From: Streptomyces sp. ISL-100
Lineage (GTDB): Bacteria > Actinomycetota > Actinomycetes > Streptomycetales > Streptomycetaceae
Direction: 5' to 3'
Length of the DNA stretch: 64,000 bases
Assembly (NCBI RefSeq): GCF_018614615.1
Contig: NZ_JAGGOK010000010.1
Coordinates: forward strand, 1 to 64,000
In this document: one piece after another, positions 16,825 to 25,400 of the stretch
Layout of the letters: each line of letters begins with the position of its first letter
Position numbering within the stretch: position 1 is the first letter of the stretch
The notes under the pieces: generated by a model
What the model saw: only the letters and a program-made list of their open reading frames with translations
What the model was told of the DNA's origin: nothing
The model's database searches: none
Made by a program: the position numbers and the translations under genes

Positions 16825-16838
16825 ACATCTCTAGAGAG
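16825..16838. promoter_or_regulatory. GntR operator, second copy
   Basis: catctctagagagg matches the palindrome at 16775 in 12 of 14 positions, beginning exactly 50 bases further on and 16 bases before the ATPase start codon. A repressor bound here would block the ATPase promoter or ribosome-binding site. Confidence 0.65.
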
Positions 16839-16853
16839 GCCTGGAGGACGGCC

Positions 16854-17318
16854 ATGTCGATCACGAATACCGTCGAAGTCGGGTGGCGACTGCCACACAG
16901 CCCTCGCAGTGCGGGGCGTGCACGCGCGCTGTTGCGTCGTCAGCTCTCCACATGGAAAATCCGCGGCGAAGTAGCCGACACCGCCGAGCTGTTGCTCTCG
17001 GAGCTGGTCACGAACTCGCTCCAGCACGCCCGCATTCCGCGCGGTCGCCAGATCGGTGTGCGGCTCGCGCGCTACGACGGAATGCTCCGTGTCGAGGTCG
17101 CGGACGCCAACCACCGCCGTCCCGAGCCCCGCTCGGCCGAGGCGGGGGCCGTCGACGAGCACGGCCGGGGCCTCGCCATCGTCGCCGCCCTGGCGGAACG
17201 CTGGGGCTGCTGCCCGCGTCGTAACGGCATCGGCAAGTCGGTCTGGGCCGAGCTCAAGGTCCAGGGCCCTGGCGACTGCGGTGGGCACGAAAGTTCCCCG
17301 GGTAGACGTTCGGGGTAG
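16854..17318 (+). CDS. RsbW-like ATP-binding regulator (HATPase_c)
   Basis: A 154-residue stand-alone GHKL-type ATP-binding protein of the anti-sigma/serine-kinase-like kind abundant in Streptomyces. The N-box is in LLLSELVTNSLQHA (about residues 46-59), followed by EVADANHRRP and the G-box HGRGLAIVAALAERWG. The ATG at 16854 has ggaggacg upstream. Partner sigma or anti-anti-sigma factors are not in the window. It is divergent from the GntR gene, with operators close to its start, and is followed by the Cas8c-like ORF 48 bases downstream. Confidence 0.85.
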   Translation: MSITNTVEVGWRLPHSPRSAGRARALLRRQLSTWKIRGEVADTAELLLSELVTNSLQHARIPRGRQIGVRLARYDGMLRVEVADANHRRPEPRSAEAGAVDEHGRGLAIVAALAERWGCCPRRNGIGKSVWAELKVQGPGDCGGHESSPGRRSG

Positions 17319-17366
17319 GCGGTGTCCGCGGTCGCCGGGCAAGGCCGGCGAGGAGGAGGGGAAGAC

Positions 17367-17745
17367 ATGGCGGGTGGGCAGCCGAGCGTCGCTTATCTCT
17401 GCGGGCAGTTGTGGGCGGACCCTGCACGCGTTGCGGGCTGTGAGCGGCCACAGGAGCAATCTGAAGCTGGCGGAAGCGGCCTACTTCGACAGGGCGCAGC
17501 AGAACCCCGAGGAGCAGCTGACCTATCGACTGGCGAAAGCGGCCGCTCACGTCAGTGAGGCACGCGGGCGCGGCGGGAAGTACGCAAAGGCGGCCGACGA
17601 CTTCTTCCGGGCGATCGTGGACTTCATACCGGCCGACGGCCGGTACCCCGCCACGCTCCCCTCTGCACAGCATGGCGACTTCATCAGGGGCTTCCACAAC
17701 CGGCTGGGCGAGTACGAGGCTACGCACAGGCCACTGATGAAGTGA
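17367..17745 (+). pseudogene. Cas8c/Csd1 C-terminal-like ORF with +1 frameshift
   Basis: The ATG at 17367 follows gaggaggg and encodes PSVAYLCGQLW. The match then moves to the next frame at the GGG run near 17413: RTLHALRAVSG, AYFDRAQQNPEEQLTYRLAK and LPSAQHGDFIRGFHNRLGEY. Joined, the 125 residues follow the layout of the Csd1/Cas8c C-terminus as I know it: YLLGRLFAVLE, then RYF-AS-P, then a final L-EQG-F-LGYYHQ-like motif. No cas3, cas5, cas7, cas1 or CRISPR array is nearby. It may be a decayed gene, an indel error in the assembly, or a domesticated small protein. The family call is by eye. Confidence 0.45.
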
Positions 17746-17767
17746 CCTGGCGTGACCCCGTGCAGGC

Positions 17768-19450
17768 TCAGAGATGCGTCGGTTCGAACATCCGCAGGAG
17801 GGCGGGGAGGACGACCACCGTGGGCCCGGGCGTCGCGAAGGCTTTCGCCAGGTCCTCGCCGATCGCCTCCGGCGACGTACGCACAGCCGGTACGCCGAAG
17901 GCTTCGGCCAGGGCGATGAAGTCCGGCCGTGCGAGTTCCGTGCCGGTGGCCTCGTCGAAGGCGTCGGTCATGTATTCGCGGAGGATGCCGTAGCCGCCGT
18001 CGTCCACGATGAGCCAGGTGACCGGGAGGTTGTGCTGGCGGGCGGTGGCGAGTTCCGCGATGGAGTACATCGCGCCGCCGTCGCCGGAGACCGCGAGTAC
18101 GGGACGGGTACGGTCCGCCGCCGCCGCGCCGAGCGCCGCCGGGAAGCCGTAGCCGAGGCCGCCCGCGCCCTGCGCCGAGTGCATGGTGTTGGGGTGGCGG
18201 GGGTCGAACGCCGACCAGGCCCAGTACGCCAGGATCGTCATGTCCCAGAAGCTGGGGGACGTGGCGGGGAGTGCTTCCCGGATTGAGGCGAGCAGCTGCT
18301 GTTCGAGGGGGAGGTCTTGGGCTGCGATGCGGGCGCGGACCTTCGACAGCACCGTCGCCACTCGCTCCCGTGCCTGCTCGTCCTCGCGGTCCTCCGCCGT
18401 CTCCAGCAGCGCCGAGAGCGCCAGGCGGGCGTCCGCGTGGATGCCGAGTGCCGGGTGGTTGGACTCCAGTTTGCCGAGGTCGGCGTCGATCTGGATGATC
18501 CGGCCGCGCGGGGCGAACGTGAAGTAGTTGGAGGAAAGTTCGCCCAGGCCGCTGCCGACGACCAGGAGTACGTCCGCGTCCTCCAGGAAGTCCGTCGTGT
18601 GGCGGTCCTCCAGCCAGGACTGGAGCGAGAGCGGGTGTTCCCACGGGAACGCGCCCTTCCCGCCGAACGTCGTGACGACCGGTGCGTTCAGCTTCTTCGC
18701 GAGGGCGAGCAGCTTGCCGGACGCGTCGGAGCGTACGACACCGCCACCGGCGATGATCGCCGGACGGGCGGCCGTCGACAGCAAGTGGGCTGCCACGGCC
18801 GTCAGTTCGGGGCGCGGGGGCAGTTCGTGTGGGGTCGCGTCCATGGCTGTGACGGGGGGAAGAGTCGTCTCCGCCAGGAGTACGTCCTGGGGGATCTCGA
18901 TCCATACCGGGCCGTGCGGGGCCGTCAGGGCCGATTCCCACGCCTCGGCGATCGCGGACGGGATCTGCGACGCCGTGCGGACCGTGTGGACCGACTTCAC
19001 GATGTCGCGGAACGACGCCTTCTGGTCGCGCAGTTCGTGCAGGTAGCCGTGTCGGCCGCCGCCCAGCCCCGCCGACGGGATCTGGCTGCTGATCGCGAGT
19101 ACGGGCGCCGACGCCGCTGCCGCCTCCTGGAGCGCGGCGAGCGAGGTGAGGGCCCCCGGCCCGGTGGACAGGAGCAGCGGGGCCGCTTCGCCTGTGATCC
19201 GGCCGTACGCGTCGGCGGCGAAGCCCGCGTTGTTCTCGACGCGCAGGCCGATGTACGAGAGGGAGGACCGTCGCAGGGCGTCGAACATGCCCAGCGCGTG
19301 CTGGCCCGGGAGGCCGAAGACGGTGGTCGCGCCGAGGCCGGTCAGGGTCTCGACGACGAGGTCGCCGCCGTTGCGGCCGGCCGGCGGGTTCAGGGCCGCC
19401 TCGGTCTGCGCGGCGGTGGGCCGCAGGACCAGGTCGTGGTCGTGGGTCAT
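17768..19450 (-). CDS. TPP-dependent decarboxylase-like enzyme (possible AruI)
   Basis: A 560-residue thiamine-diphosphate enzyme with the three-domain acetolactate-synthase fold. The N-terminal pyrimidine domain has the catalytic Glu in LRVENNAGFAADAYGR. The central domain contains PAIIAGGGVVRS. The C-terminal cofactor domain starts GDGGAMYSIAELATA and ends its TPP motif near VDDGGYG. It forms a cluster with a ureohydrolase and a sodium symporter. A TPP 2-ketoarginine decarboxylase (AruI, similar length) next to a guanidinobutyrase would make the arginine transaminase pathway, so AruI is my preferred guess over acetolactate synthase. Nothing in sequence alone settles the substrate. Confidence 0.85.
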   Translation of the reverse strand: MTHDHDLVLRPTAAQTEAALNPPAGRNGGDLVVETLTGLGATTVFGLPGQHALGMFDALRRSSLSYIGLRVENNAGFAADAYGRITGEAAPLLLSTGPGALTSLAALQEAAAASAPVLAISSQIPSAGLGGGRHGYLHELRDQKASFRDIVKSVHTVRTASQIPSAIAEAWESALTAPHGPVWIEIPQDVLLAETTLPPVTAMDATPHELPPRPELTAVAAHLLSTAARPAIIAGGGVVRSDASGKLLALAKKLNAPVVTTFGGKGAFPWEHPLSLQSWLEDRHTTDFLEDADVLLVVGSGLGELSSNYFTFAPRGRIIQIDADLGKLESNHPALGIHADARLALSALLETAEDREDEQARERVATVLSKVRARIAAQDLPLEQQLLASIREALPATSPSFWDMTILAYWAWSAFDPRHPNTMHSAQGAGGLGYGFPAALGAAAADRTRPVLAVSGDGGAMYSIAELATARQHNLPVTWLIVDDGGYGILREYMTDAFDEATGTELARPDFIALAEAFGVPAVRTSPEAIGEDLAKAFATPGPTVVVLPALLRMFEPTHL

Positions 19451-19574
19451 GCGTACATCCCTTCCGGGCCGGGCCTCCCGGCCCGGTGCCGACGTTCCGG
19501 TCGCGTGCCGCGGCCGGCCCCGCCGTACGCGCGTGTGCGCGGCGGGCGGGCCGGTGCCGGCTCCGGCGGTGAGA

Positions 19575-20570
19575 TTACTTCGCGCTCTGCTCCGCGCCCT
19601 GGGCGCGGTTGGCGGCGATCTGCCGGGACATGATCGTCGTCAGCTCGTACGCCGTGTGGGAGGCGGCGACGGAGGTGATCTCGGCGTGGTCGTACGCCGG
19701 CGCCACCTCGACGACGTCCGCCGAGACCAGGTTGCAGGAGGACAGGCCGCGCAGGATCTCCAGCAGCTCGCGGGAGGTCATGCCGCCCGCCTCCGGCGTG
19801 CCGGTGCCGGGCGCGTGGGCCGGGTCGAGGCAGTCGATGTCGATGGAGATGTAAAGCGGGCGGTCGCCGATGCGCTGGCGGAGCTGGTCGGCGACCTCGT
19901 CGGCGCCGCGCCGGTAGACGTCGGACGAGGTGACGATGCCGAAGCCCATCTTCTCGTCGTCGGTCAGGTCCTGCTTGCCGTACAGCGGACCGCGCGTACC
20001 GACGTGGGACAGCGCCTCGGTGTCGAGGATGCCCTCCTCGACGGCCCGGCGGAACGGCGTGCCGTGGGTGTACTCCGCGCCGAAGTACGTGTCCCACGTG
20101 TCCAGGTGCGCGTCGAAGTGGAGCAGGGCCACCGGGCCGTGCTTCTTCGCGACGGAGCGCAGGAGGGGAAGGGCGATGGTGTGGTCGCCGCCGAGCGTCA
20201 TCATGCGGGCGCCGGTGCCGAGGAGGTCGTCGGCCGCGGCCTCGATCGTCTCGACGGCCTCGTTGATGTTGAACGGGTTCGCGGCGATGTCACCGGCGTC
20301 GGCAACCTGCGCGAGCGCGAAGGGCGACGCGTCCTGCGCCGGGTTGTACGGGCGCAGGAGACGCGACGCCTCCCGGATGGCGTTGCCGCCGAAGCGGGCG
20401 CCGGGGCGGTAGGAGACCCCGGAGTCGAAAGGCACGCCGACGATGGCGACATCGGCGGTGCCGACCTCGTCGAGGCGGGGCAGCCGCGCGAACGTCGCCG
20501 GGCCCGCGTACCGCGGGATGCGGGAGGAGTCGACGGGGCCGCGGAACTGCTGTTCGCTGCTGCTGCTCAT
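19575..20570 (-). CDS. Agmatinase/guanidinobutyrase-family ureohydrolase
   Basis: A 331-residue binuclear-manganese ureohydrolase. Metal ligands lie in [19 protein letters not shown] and [14 protein letters not shown], the arginase/agmatinase signatures. The ATG at 20570 follows agaagg; the open frame reaches 20603 but without support. It splits a guanidino compound into urea and an amine. Next to a TPP decarboxylase-like gene, 4-guanidinobutyrate is at least as likely a substrate as agmatine. The transporter gene lies 42 bases upstream on the same strand, consistent with an operon symporter-ureohydrolase-TPP enzyme. Confidence 0.9.
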   Translation of the reverse strand: MSSSSEQQFRGPVDSSRIPRYAGPATFARLPRLDEVGTADVAIVGVPFDSGVSYRPGARFGGNAIREASRLLRPYNPAQDASPFALAQVADAGDIAANPFNINEAVETIEAAADDLLGTGARMMTLGGDHTIALPLLRSVAKKHGPVALLHFDAHLDTWDTYFGAEYTHGTPFRRAVEEGILDTEALSHVGTRGPLYGKQDLTDDEKMGFGIVTSSDVYRRGADEVADQLRQRIGDRPLYISIDIDCLDPAHAPGTGTPEAGGMTSRELLEILRGLSSCNLVSADVVEVAPAYDHAEITSVAASHTAYELTTIMSRQIAANRAQGAEQSAK

Positions 20571-20612
20571 GTGAATTGCCTTCTTTCGTACGCTTCGTTG
20601 CATTATCTGACT

Positions 20613-22094
20613 TTAACCCGGCGTGGGGACGGACTCGGACTGGGGCTCGGGCTCCAGCTCGGCGCCCCGCCCCGCCAGCCGCTCGCGCCAGGCGGCCAGG
20701 ACGGCGGCGTCCGTCGGCGGAGTGGCGAGGCTGACGACGACGTACGCCGCGAGCGACAGCAACAGGCCGTAGTAGACGGGCTCGTTGGCGAGGATTCCGT
20801 ACCACCACATCAGGCCGACGACCGCGAGTCCACCGGCGCAGACGGACGCCAGGGCGCCGTGCACCGTGCCGCGCTTCCACAGCAAGCCGCCGAGGATCGG
20901 CACCAGCAGGCCGCCGACCAGCAGGTTGTAGGCCACGGTCAGTGCCTCGACGACGTTGTTCAGGGCGATGGCGATACAGACGACCGCGATGCCCATGATC
21001 AGGATGAAGACGCGGTTGCCGCGCACCTCGTCGTGGGCTTCGACGTCCTTCTCGCGGGAGACCGCGCCGCGCAGCCGCGACCAGATGTCGTTGTTGGCGA
21101 CAGTGGCACAGGCGATCAGCGCGCCGGACGAGGTCGACATCACGGCCGCCAGCGCCGCCGCGAGGACCAGGCCGCGTACGCCCATGGGCAGTTCGTCCCT
21201 GACGATCGTCGCGAAGGCGTCGTCCGCGTGGGCGAGGTCCGGGTAGAGGACCTTGGCCGCCGTACCGATGACCGCGCCGGCGAGGGCGTAGACCAGGCAG
21301 TACGTACCGGCGACCGTGCCGCCGTAGCGCGCGACCTTGTCGCTGCGGGCGGTGAAGACGCGCTGCCAGATGTCCTGGCCGATGAGCATGCCGAACGTAT
21401 AGATCAGCACGTACGTGAAGATCGTCTCGCCGCCGATGCCGAGCGGGTCGAAGTACTCGGTGGGCAGCTGTGCCTTCATCTCGCTGAAGCCGCCGGCCTT
21501 GACGACCGCGATCGGCAGGAGCAGGAGCAGCACGCCGATCGTCTTGACGACGAACTGCACCATGTCGGTCAGCGTGATCGACCACATGCCGCCGAGCGTC
21601 GAGTACGCGACGACGATGGTGCCGCCGAGGATGATCGACAGGCCGCGGTCCATGTCGAAGATGACGTCGAAGATCGTGGCGTACGCGATGGTCGACGTGA
21701 CGGCGAGCATGAGCGTGTACGCCCACATGACGACGCCCGAGATTATCCCGGCCCTGCCCCCGCCGTAGCGGAGGTCGAGCATCTCGCTGACCGTGTAGAC
21801 CTTCAGGCGGGCGATGCGCGCGGAGAAGAAGATGCTGAGGGCGAGGAGCCCGAGGCCGATGGTGAAGACCATCCAGGCGCCGGAGAGGCCGTACTGGTAG
21901 CCGAGGCCCACGCCGCCGATGGTGGAGGCGCCGCCGAGGACGATGGCCGCCATCGTGCCGGAGTACATGCCGGGGCCGAGGCGGCGACCCGCCACCAGGA
22001 ATTCGCTCTTGGACTTGGCGCGGCGCATGCCCCACCAGCCCATGGCAAGCATTCCGGCCAGGTATATGACGATCACCGCGTAGTCGACGGCCAT
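20613..22094 (-). CDS. Sodium:solute symporter (SSS family)
   Basis: A 493-residue membrane protein with about 13 helices. The ATG at 22094 follows GGAGG. SSS hallmarks include GRRLGPGMYSGTMAAIVLGGASTIGGVGLGYQYG near the N-terminus and VLAAALAAVMSTSSGALIACATVANNDIW in the middle. It probably brings in the guanidino compound, arginine or a related solute handled by the two downstream enzymes. It is divergent from the PucR regulator with a 186-base intergenic region. Confidence 0.9.
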   Translation of the reverse strand: MAVDYAVIVIYLAGMLAMGWWGMRRAKSKSEFLVAGRRLGPGMYSGTMAAIVLGGASTIGGVGLGYQYGLSGAWMVFTIGLGLLALSIFFSARIARLKVYTVSEMLDLRYGGGRAGIISGVVMWAYTLMLAVTSTIAYATIFDVIFDMDRGLSIILGGTIVVAYSTLGGMWSITLTDMVQFVVKTIGVLLLLLPIAVVKAGGFSEMKAQLPTEYFDPLGIGGETIFTYVLIYTFGMLIGQDIWQRVFTARSDKVARYGGTVAGTYCLVYALAGAVIGTAAKVLYPDLAHADDAFATIVRDELPMGVRGLVLAAALAAVMSTSSGALIACATVANNDIWSRLRGAVSREKDVEAHDEVRGNRVFILIMGIAVVCIAIALNNVVEALTVAYNLLVGGLLVPILGGLLWKRGTVHGALASVCAGGLAVVGLMWWYGILANEPVYYGLLLSLAAYVVVSLATPPTDAAVLAAWRERLAGRGAELEPEPQSESVPTPG

Positions 22095-22265
22095 GGGCCA
22101 TCCTCCTTCGAGCACCTCAGTGGCGTGTCGTGCAGGGATATGTAAGGAGAGCGGCGGCTCTTGTGCGGGGACATCCGCCCGTACCCGCGGCCGCCGGTTC
22201 GCTCGACATTAAGTGGCTGGAAGGCGACGCTGAAGTGTACGTTTCATCCACTCCCCCGATCCCAG

Positions 22266-22282
22266 ATGGATGGACCATCCAT
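22266..22282. promoter_or_regulatory. Perfect palindrome at the PucR start codon
   Basis: atggatggaccatccat: 8-base arms around a single central base, overlapping the likely start codon at 22281. A dyad here could be an autoregulatory operator for the PucR-type protein or an mRNA hairpin hiding the start. The two ATGs in it (22266, 22281) are both in frame. Confidence 0.5.
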
Positions 22283-23915
22283 GCCGGAGCCTGTGGCCTC
22301 CTCTCCTTCCCCTCCCACCCCGCCGATTTCGCTGGCGGCGCTGCTGGCGCGGGAGGAGCTCGGCCTGCGCCTGATCGCGGGGCCCGAGGACGTGGATCTG
22401 CACTGGGTGCACACGTCGGAGATGGGCGACCCGTACCCGTACCTCCTGGGCGGTGAGCTCCTTCTGACGGCGGGCGTCCAGCTCACGGACCCCGACCACT
22501 ACGTCTCCCGGGTCGTGGAGGCGGGCGCGGCGGCGCTCGGCTTCGGTGTCGCGCCGGTTTACGACACGGTTCCGCCGGCCCTGGTGGCGGCGTGCGAGCG
22601 GCACGGGCTGCCCCTGGTGGAGGTCCCGCCGCCGACGACGTTCACCGCGATCGCCCGCGCGGTGTGGCAGCTGATGGCGCAGGCGCGCCACCGCGAGCTG
22701 CGCCGCGTCGCGCAGGCTCAGCAGGGCCTGGCCACGGCTGCGGCCCGTCCCGACCCGGTGCCCGCGGTCCTGCGGCAGCTGACGGCGCGGCTGGACGGGG
22801 GCGGGGCGTGGGCGGTGCTGCTGTCGGCGGAAGGGGCGCCCCTGGCTACGGCGGGACGCGCGCCGGCGCCGGAAGCGCACGCGGCCCTGACCCGCCTGGC
22901 TCGCGTGGTCAACCCACCGCAGCCGGAGCCCGCCGCGACCGAGAGCGCGGCGCCCACCGGCACGGCGGCAACCGCACCCACGGGCAAGACCACCTCCGCA
23001 CCCAGGACCGCGCCCACCGGCACGCCCGCGCCCGCGCACGTCAGGGCCGCCCCCTCCGGCACCGCCGCGCCCACCGCCGCCCCCAGGACCGCACCGGCCT
23101 CCGCCACCGACACCGCAGGTGGCAGCCACCTCGCCGCGTACGCACTCGCGGGCGGCCAGCGGCTGGCTCTGGGCGTTGCCTCGGGCCGGCGGGAGGCCGG
23201 GGACCACACCATCGCGGGCGTCGCCGTCGTACTGCTGTCGCTGCTCACCACACCGCATCAGGGCGCCGCGGAGTCCGCCCGCGCCGCCGCGCTGGTGCGG
23301 CTGCTGCTCGGAGCGGACGCGGGCGAGGTGGCGCCGCTGCTCGGCGCGGGCGAGTGGACCGTCGTCCACGCCCGGCCCACCAGTACCTCTGGTCGCGACC
23401 CGCTCGCCGCCGCGGCGCTCGGCGCGGCCCTCGGCAGCGCGCTGGTGGACGATACGGACGAGGGCGGTGGCGTACGGGTTCTGCTGAGCGAGGCCCGGGA
23501 GATCGAGCCGCAGCCCGGATGGACCCTCGGCGTCAGCTCCCCGGTGGCCCCGCACGACCTGCCCGCCGCCGACACCCGCGCCGACCGGGCCGTACGCCGC
23601 GCCGAGGCCACCCGCAGCCCTCTCGTGCGCGACCGGGGCGAGGCCGGCGAGGGGATCGCTTCGCTGGTCGGGCCCGACGAGGCCCGCGCCCACGCCCTCG
23701 TACAGCTAGCGCCGATCGCCGACTCGCCCGCCCTCACCACGACCCTGCGCACCTGGCTCTCGCTGCACGGCAGCTGGGACCGTACCGCCGTCGCACTCGA
23801 CGTCCACCGCAACACGGTCCGCCAGCGCATCGCCCGCTGCGCGGCCCTGCTCGACACCGACCTGGACGACGCGGACGTGCGGATGGATCTGTGGTTCGCG
23901 CTGCGCTGGTTGTGA
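22281..23915 (+). CDS. PucR-family transcriptional regulator
   Basis: About 544 residues from the ATG at 22281 (22266 is an in-frame alternative; no clear ribosome-binding site). The N-terminal PucR domain (about 15-140) reads LAALLAREELGLRLIAG through LLLTAGVQL. The middle has an unusual Ala/Thr/Pro-rich low-complexity stretch (about 215-285). The C-terminal helix-turn-helix is LRTWLSLHGSWDRTAVALDVHRNTVRQRI. Such proteins usually activate nitrogen-compound catabolism. Its divergent position suggests control of the symporter/ureohydrolase/TPP operon by a guanidino or purine-like signal; that assignment is inference. Confidence 0.88.
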   Translation: MPEPVASSPSPPTPPISLAALLAREELGLRLIAGPEDVDLHWVHTSEMGDPYPYLLGGELLLTAGVQLTDPDHYVSRVVEAGAAALGFGVAPVYDTVPPALVAACERHGLPLVEVPPPTTFTAIARAVWQLMAQARHRELRRVAQAQQGLATAAARPDPVPAVLRQLTARLDGGGAWAVLLSAEGAPLATAGRAPAPEAHAALTRLARVVNPPQPEPAATESAAPTGTAATAPTGKTTSAPRTAPTGTPAPAHVRAAPSGTAAPTAAPRTAPASATDTAGGSHLAAYALAGGQRLALGVASGRREAGDHTIAGVAVVLLSLLTTPHQGAAESARAAALVRLLLGADAGEVAPLLGAGEWTVVHARPTSTSGRDPLAAAALGAALGSALVDDTDEGGGVRVLLSEAREIEPQPGWTLGVSSPVAPHDLPAADTRADRAVRRAEATRSPLVRDRGEAGEGIASLVGPDEARAHALVQLAPIADSPALTTTLRTWLSLHGSWDRTAVALDVHRNTVRQRIARCAALLDTDLDDADVRMDLWFALRWL

Positions 23916-23973
23916 CGCGTACGACCGTCCTGGAGCCTGGACAGCCTTGGTGACCACCCGGTAACTTCGACTG

Positions 23974-23988
23974 AGCAAGCGCTTAGAA
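23974..23988. promoter_or_regulatory. Possible FadR/TetR-type operator
   Basis: agcaagcgcttagaa contains the self-complementary core aagcgctt, resembling TetR-type operators found before acyl-CoA dehydrogenase genes in actinobacteria. It lies 35-49 bases before the dehydrogenase start. Confidence 0.35.
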
Positions 23989-24022
23989 CAGCATCGCCGA
24001 TTGAGCATGAAGGGGGCGTCCC

Positions 24023-25180
24023 GTGCGCCGTAGCGTTTTTGACGAGGACCACGAGGCGTTCCGGAAGACGATCCGGGCCTTCATCGAGGCCGAGGTCGTA
24101 CCCGTCTACGACGAGTGGTTCGCCGCGGGCCAGGCGCCGCGCGACTTCTACTACAAGCTCGGCGAGCTGGGCGTCTTCGGTATCCGCGTTCCGGAGGAGT
24201 ACGGCGGCGCGGGCATCGAGTCGCACAAGTACGAGGCCGTGATGTACGAGGAGACCTCCCGCGCGGGCGTCAACTTCGGCGGCTCCGGCGTGCACGTGCT
24301 GCTGGGCCTGCCCTACATCGAGATGCTCGCCACGGACGAGCAGAAGCAGCGCTTCCTGCCGAAGTTCGTGTCCGGCGAGGAGATGTGGGCGCTGGCGATG
24401 ACGGAGCCGGGCACCGGCTCCGACGTCGCGGGCATGAAGACCAGCGCCAAGCTGTCCGAGGACGGCACGCACTACGTCCTCAACGGCGCGAAGACGTTCA
24501 TCACCGGCGGTGTGCACGCCGACCGCGTGATCGTGTGCGCCCGCACGGCCGCACCGCGCGAGGACGACCGCCGCTTCGGCATCTCCCTGTTCGCCGTGGA
24601 CACCAAGTCCGAGGGCTACTCGGTCGGCCGCAAGCTGGACAAGCTCGGCCTGAAGACCTCCGACACCGCCGAGCTGGCGTTCGTCGACGTGAAGGTGCCG
24701 GTCGAGGACCTGCTCGGCGAGGAGAACAAGGGCTTCGGCTACCTGGGCAAGAACCTTGCCTCGGAGCGCTGGGGCATCGCGTTCGGCGCGTACGCACAGG
24801 CCAAGGCCGCCGTCCGCTTCGCCCAGAGTTACGTCCAGGACCGCACCGTCTTCGGCAAGACGGTCGCGTCCTTCCAGAACACCAAGTTCGAGCTGGCCGC
24901 CTGCCAGGCCGAGGTGGACGCCGCCGAGGCGGTCGCCGACCGCGCCCTGGAAGCCCTGGACGCGGGCGAGCTCACGCCGGCCGAGGCCGCGTCCGCGAAG
25001 CTGTTCTGCACCGAGGTCGCGCACCGTGTCATCGACAGGTGCCTCCAGCTCCACGGCGGTTACGGCTTCATGAACGAGTACCCGATCGCCCGCCTGTACG
25101 CGGACAACCGCGTCAACCGCATCTACGGCGGCACCAGCGAGGTCATGAAGATGATCATCGCCAAGGATATGGGCCTCTAA
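24023..25180 (+). CDS. Acyl-CoA dehydrogenase, long-chain/isovaleryl-like active site
   Basis: A 385-residue FAD flavoprotein that oxidises an acyl-CoA to the 2-enoyl-CoA. The GTG at 24023 follows aaggggg. FAD/substrate motifs include AMTEPGTGSDVAGMKT and FITGG. The usual catalytic Glu position in the IYEGT motif is Gly (IYGGTSEV, about residues 367-373). Instead a Glu lies at residue 248 in NLASERWG, the site used by isovaleryl- and long-chain-type enzymes. It stands apart from the leucine operon at 30.5 kb, with the TnpB element immediately behind it. Substrate chain length cannot be read from sequence. Confidence 0.9.
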   Translation: MRRSVFDEDHEAFRKTIRAFIEAEVVPVYDEWFAAGQAPRDFYYKLGELGVFGIRVPEEYGGAGIESHKYEAVMYEETSRAGVNFGGSGVHVLLGLPYIEMLATDEQKQRFLPKFVSGEEMWALAMTEPGTGSDVAGMKTSAKLSEDGTHYVLNGAKTFITGGVHADRVIVCARTAAPREDDRRFGISLFAVDTKSEGYSVGRKLDKLGLKTSDTAELAFVDVKVPVEDLLGEENKGFGYLGKNLASERWGIAFGAYAQAKAAVRFAQSYVQDRTVFGKTVASFQNTKFELAACQAEVDAAEAVADRALEALDAGELTPAEAASAKLFCTEVAHRVIDRCLQLHGGYGFMNEYPIARLYADNRVNRIYGGTSEVMKMIIAKDMGL

Positions 25181-25228
25181 GAACCCGCCCGGATCGTCGT
25201 TCGAAAAAACCCCTGCAGAACTGCCCTT

Positions 25229-25400
25229 TTGACATTTCCCCTCCCTAAAGGGAGGGGAGTTTCACCTTCGCAGGTGGGTTTTCCTGCTTCGCAGCAGGCT
25301 GCCTCGTCCGGGAGGACTCCCGTTGAGGTCTTACGCCCGCTCCACAGGCAGACACCGCCAGCCCGGCGGCCAGAAGGTTGATCGCCGCGTTCACGTCCCG
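25229..25400 (-). ncRNA. Predicted omega-RNA (right-end guide RNA) of TnpB
   Basis: In TnpB systems the guide RNA overlaps the 3' end of tnpB and ends at the element boundary, with the flanking host sequence as guide. Here the tnpB stop codon (25245-25247) lies inside the terminal hairpin, the usual arrangement. The guide would be the minus-strand bases just below 25229, beginning aagggcagttctgcagg. The 5' limit is a guess. Confidence 0.4.

Noticed and set aside
19146..22145. 999-codon plus-strand ORF opposite the TPP, ureohydrolase and symporter genes
   Set aside because: It crosses three recognised genes on the other strand and has no recognisable domain.
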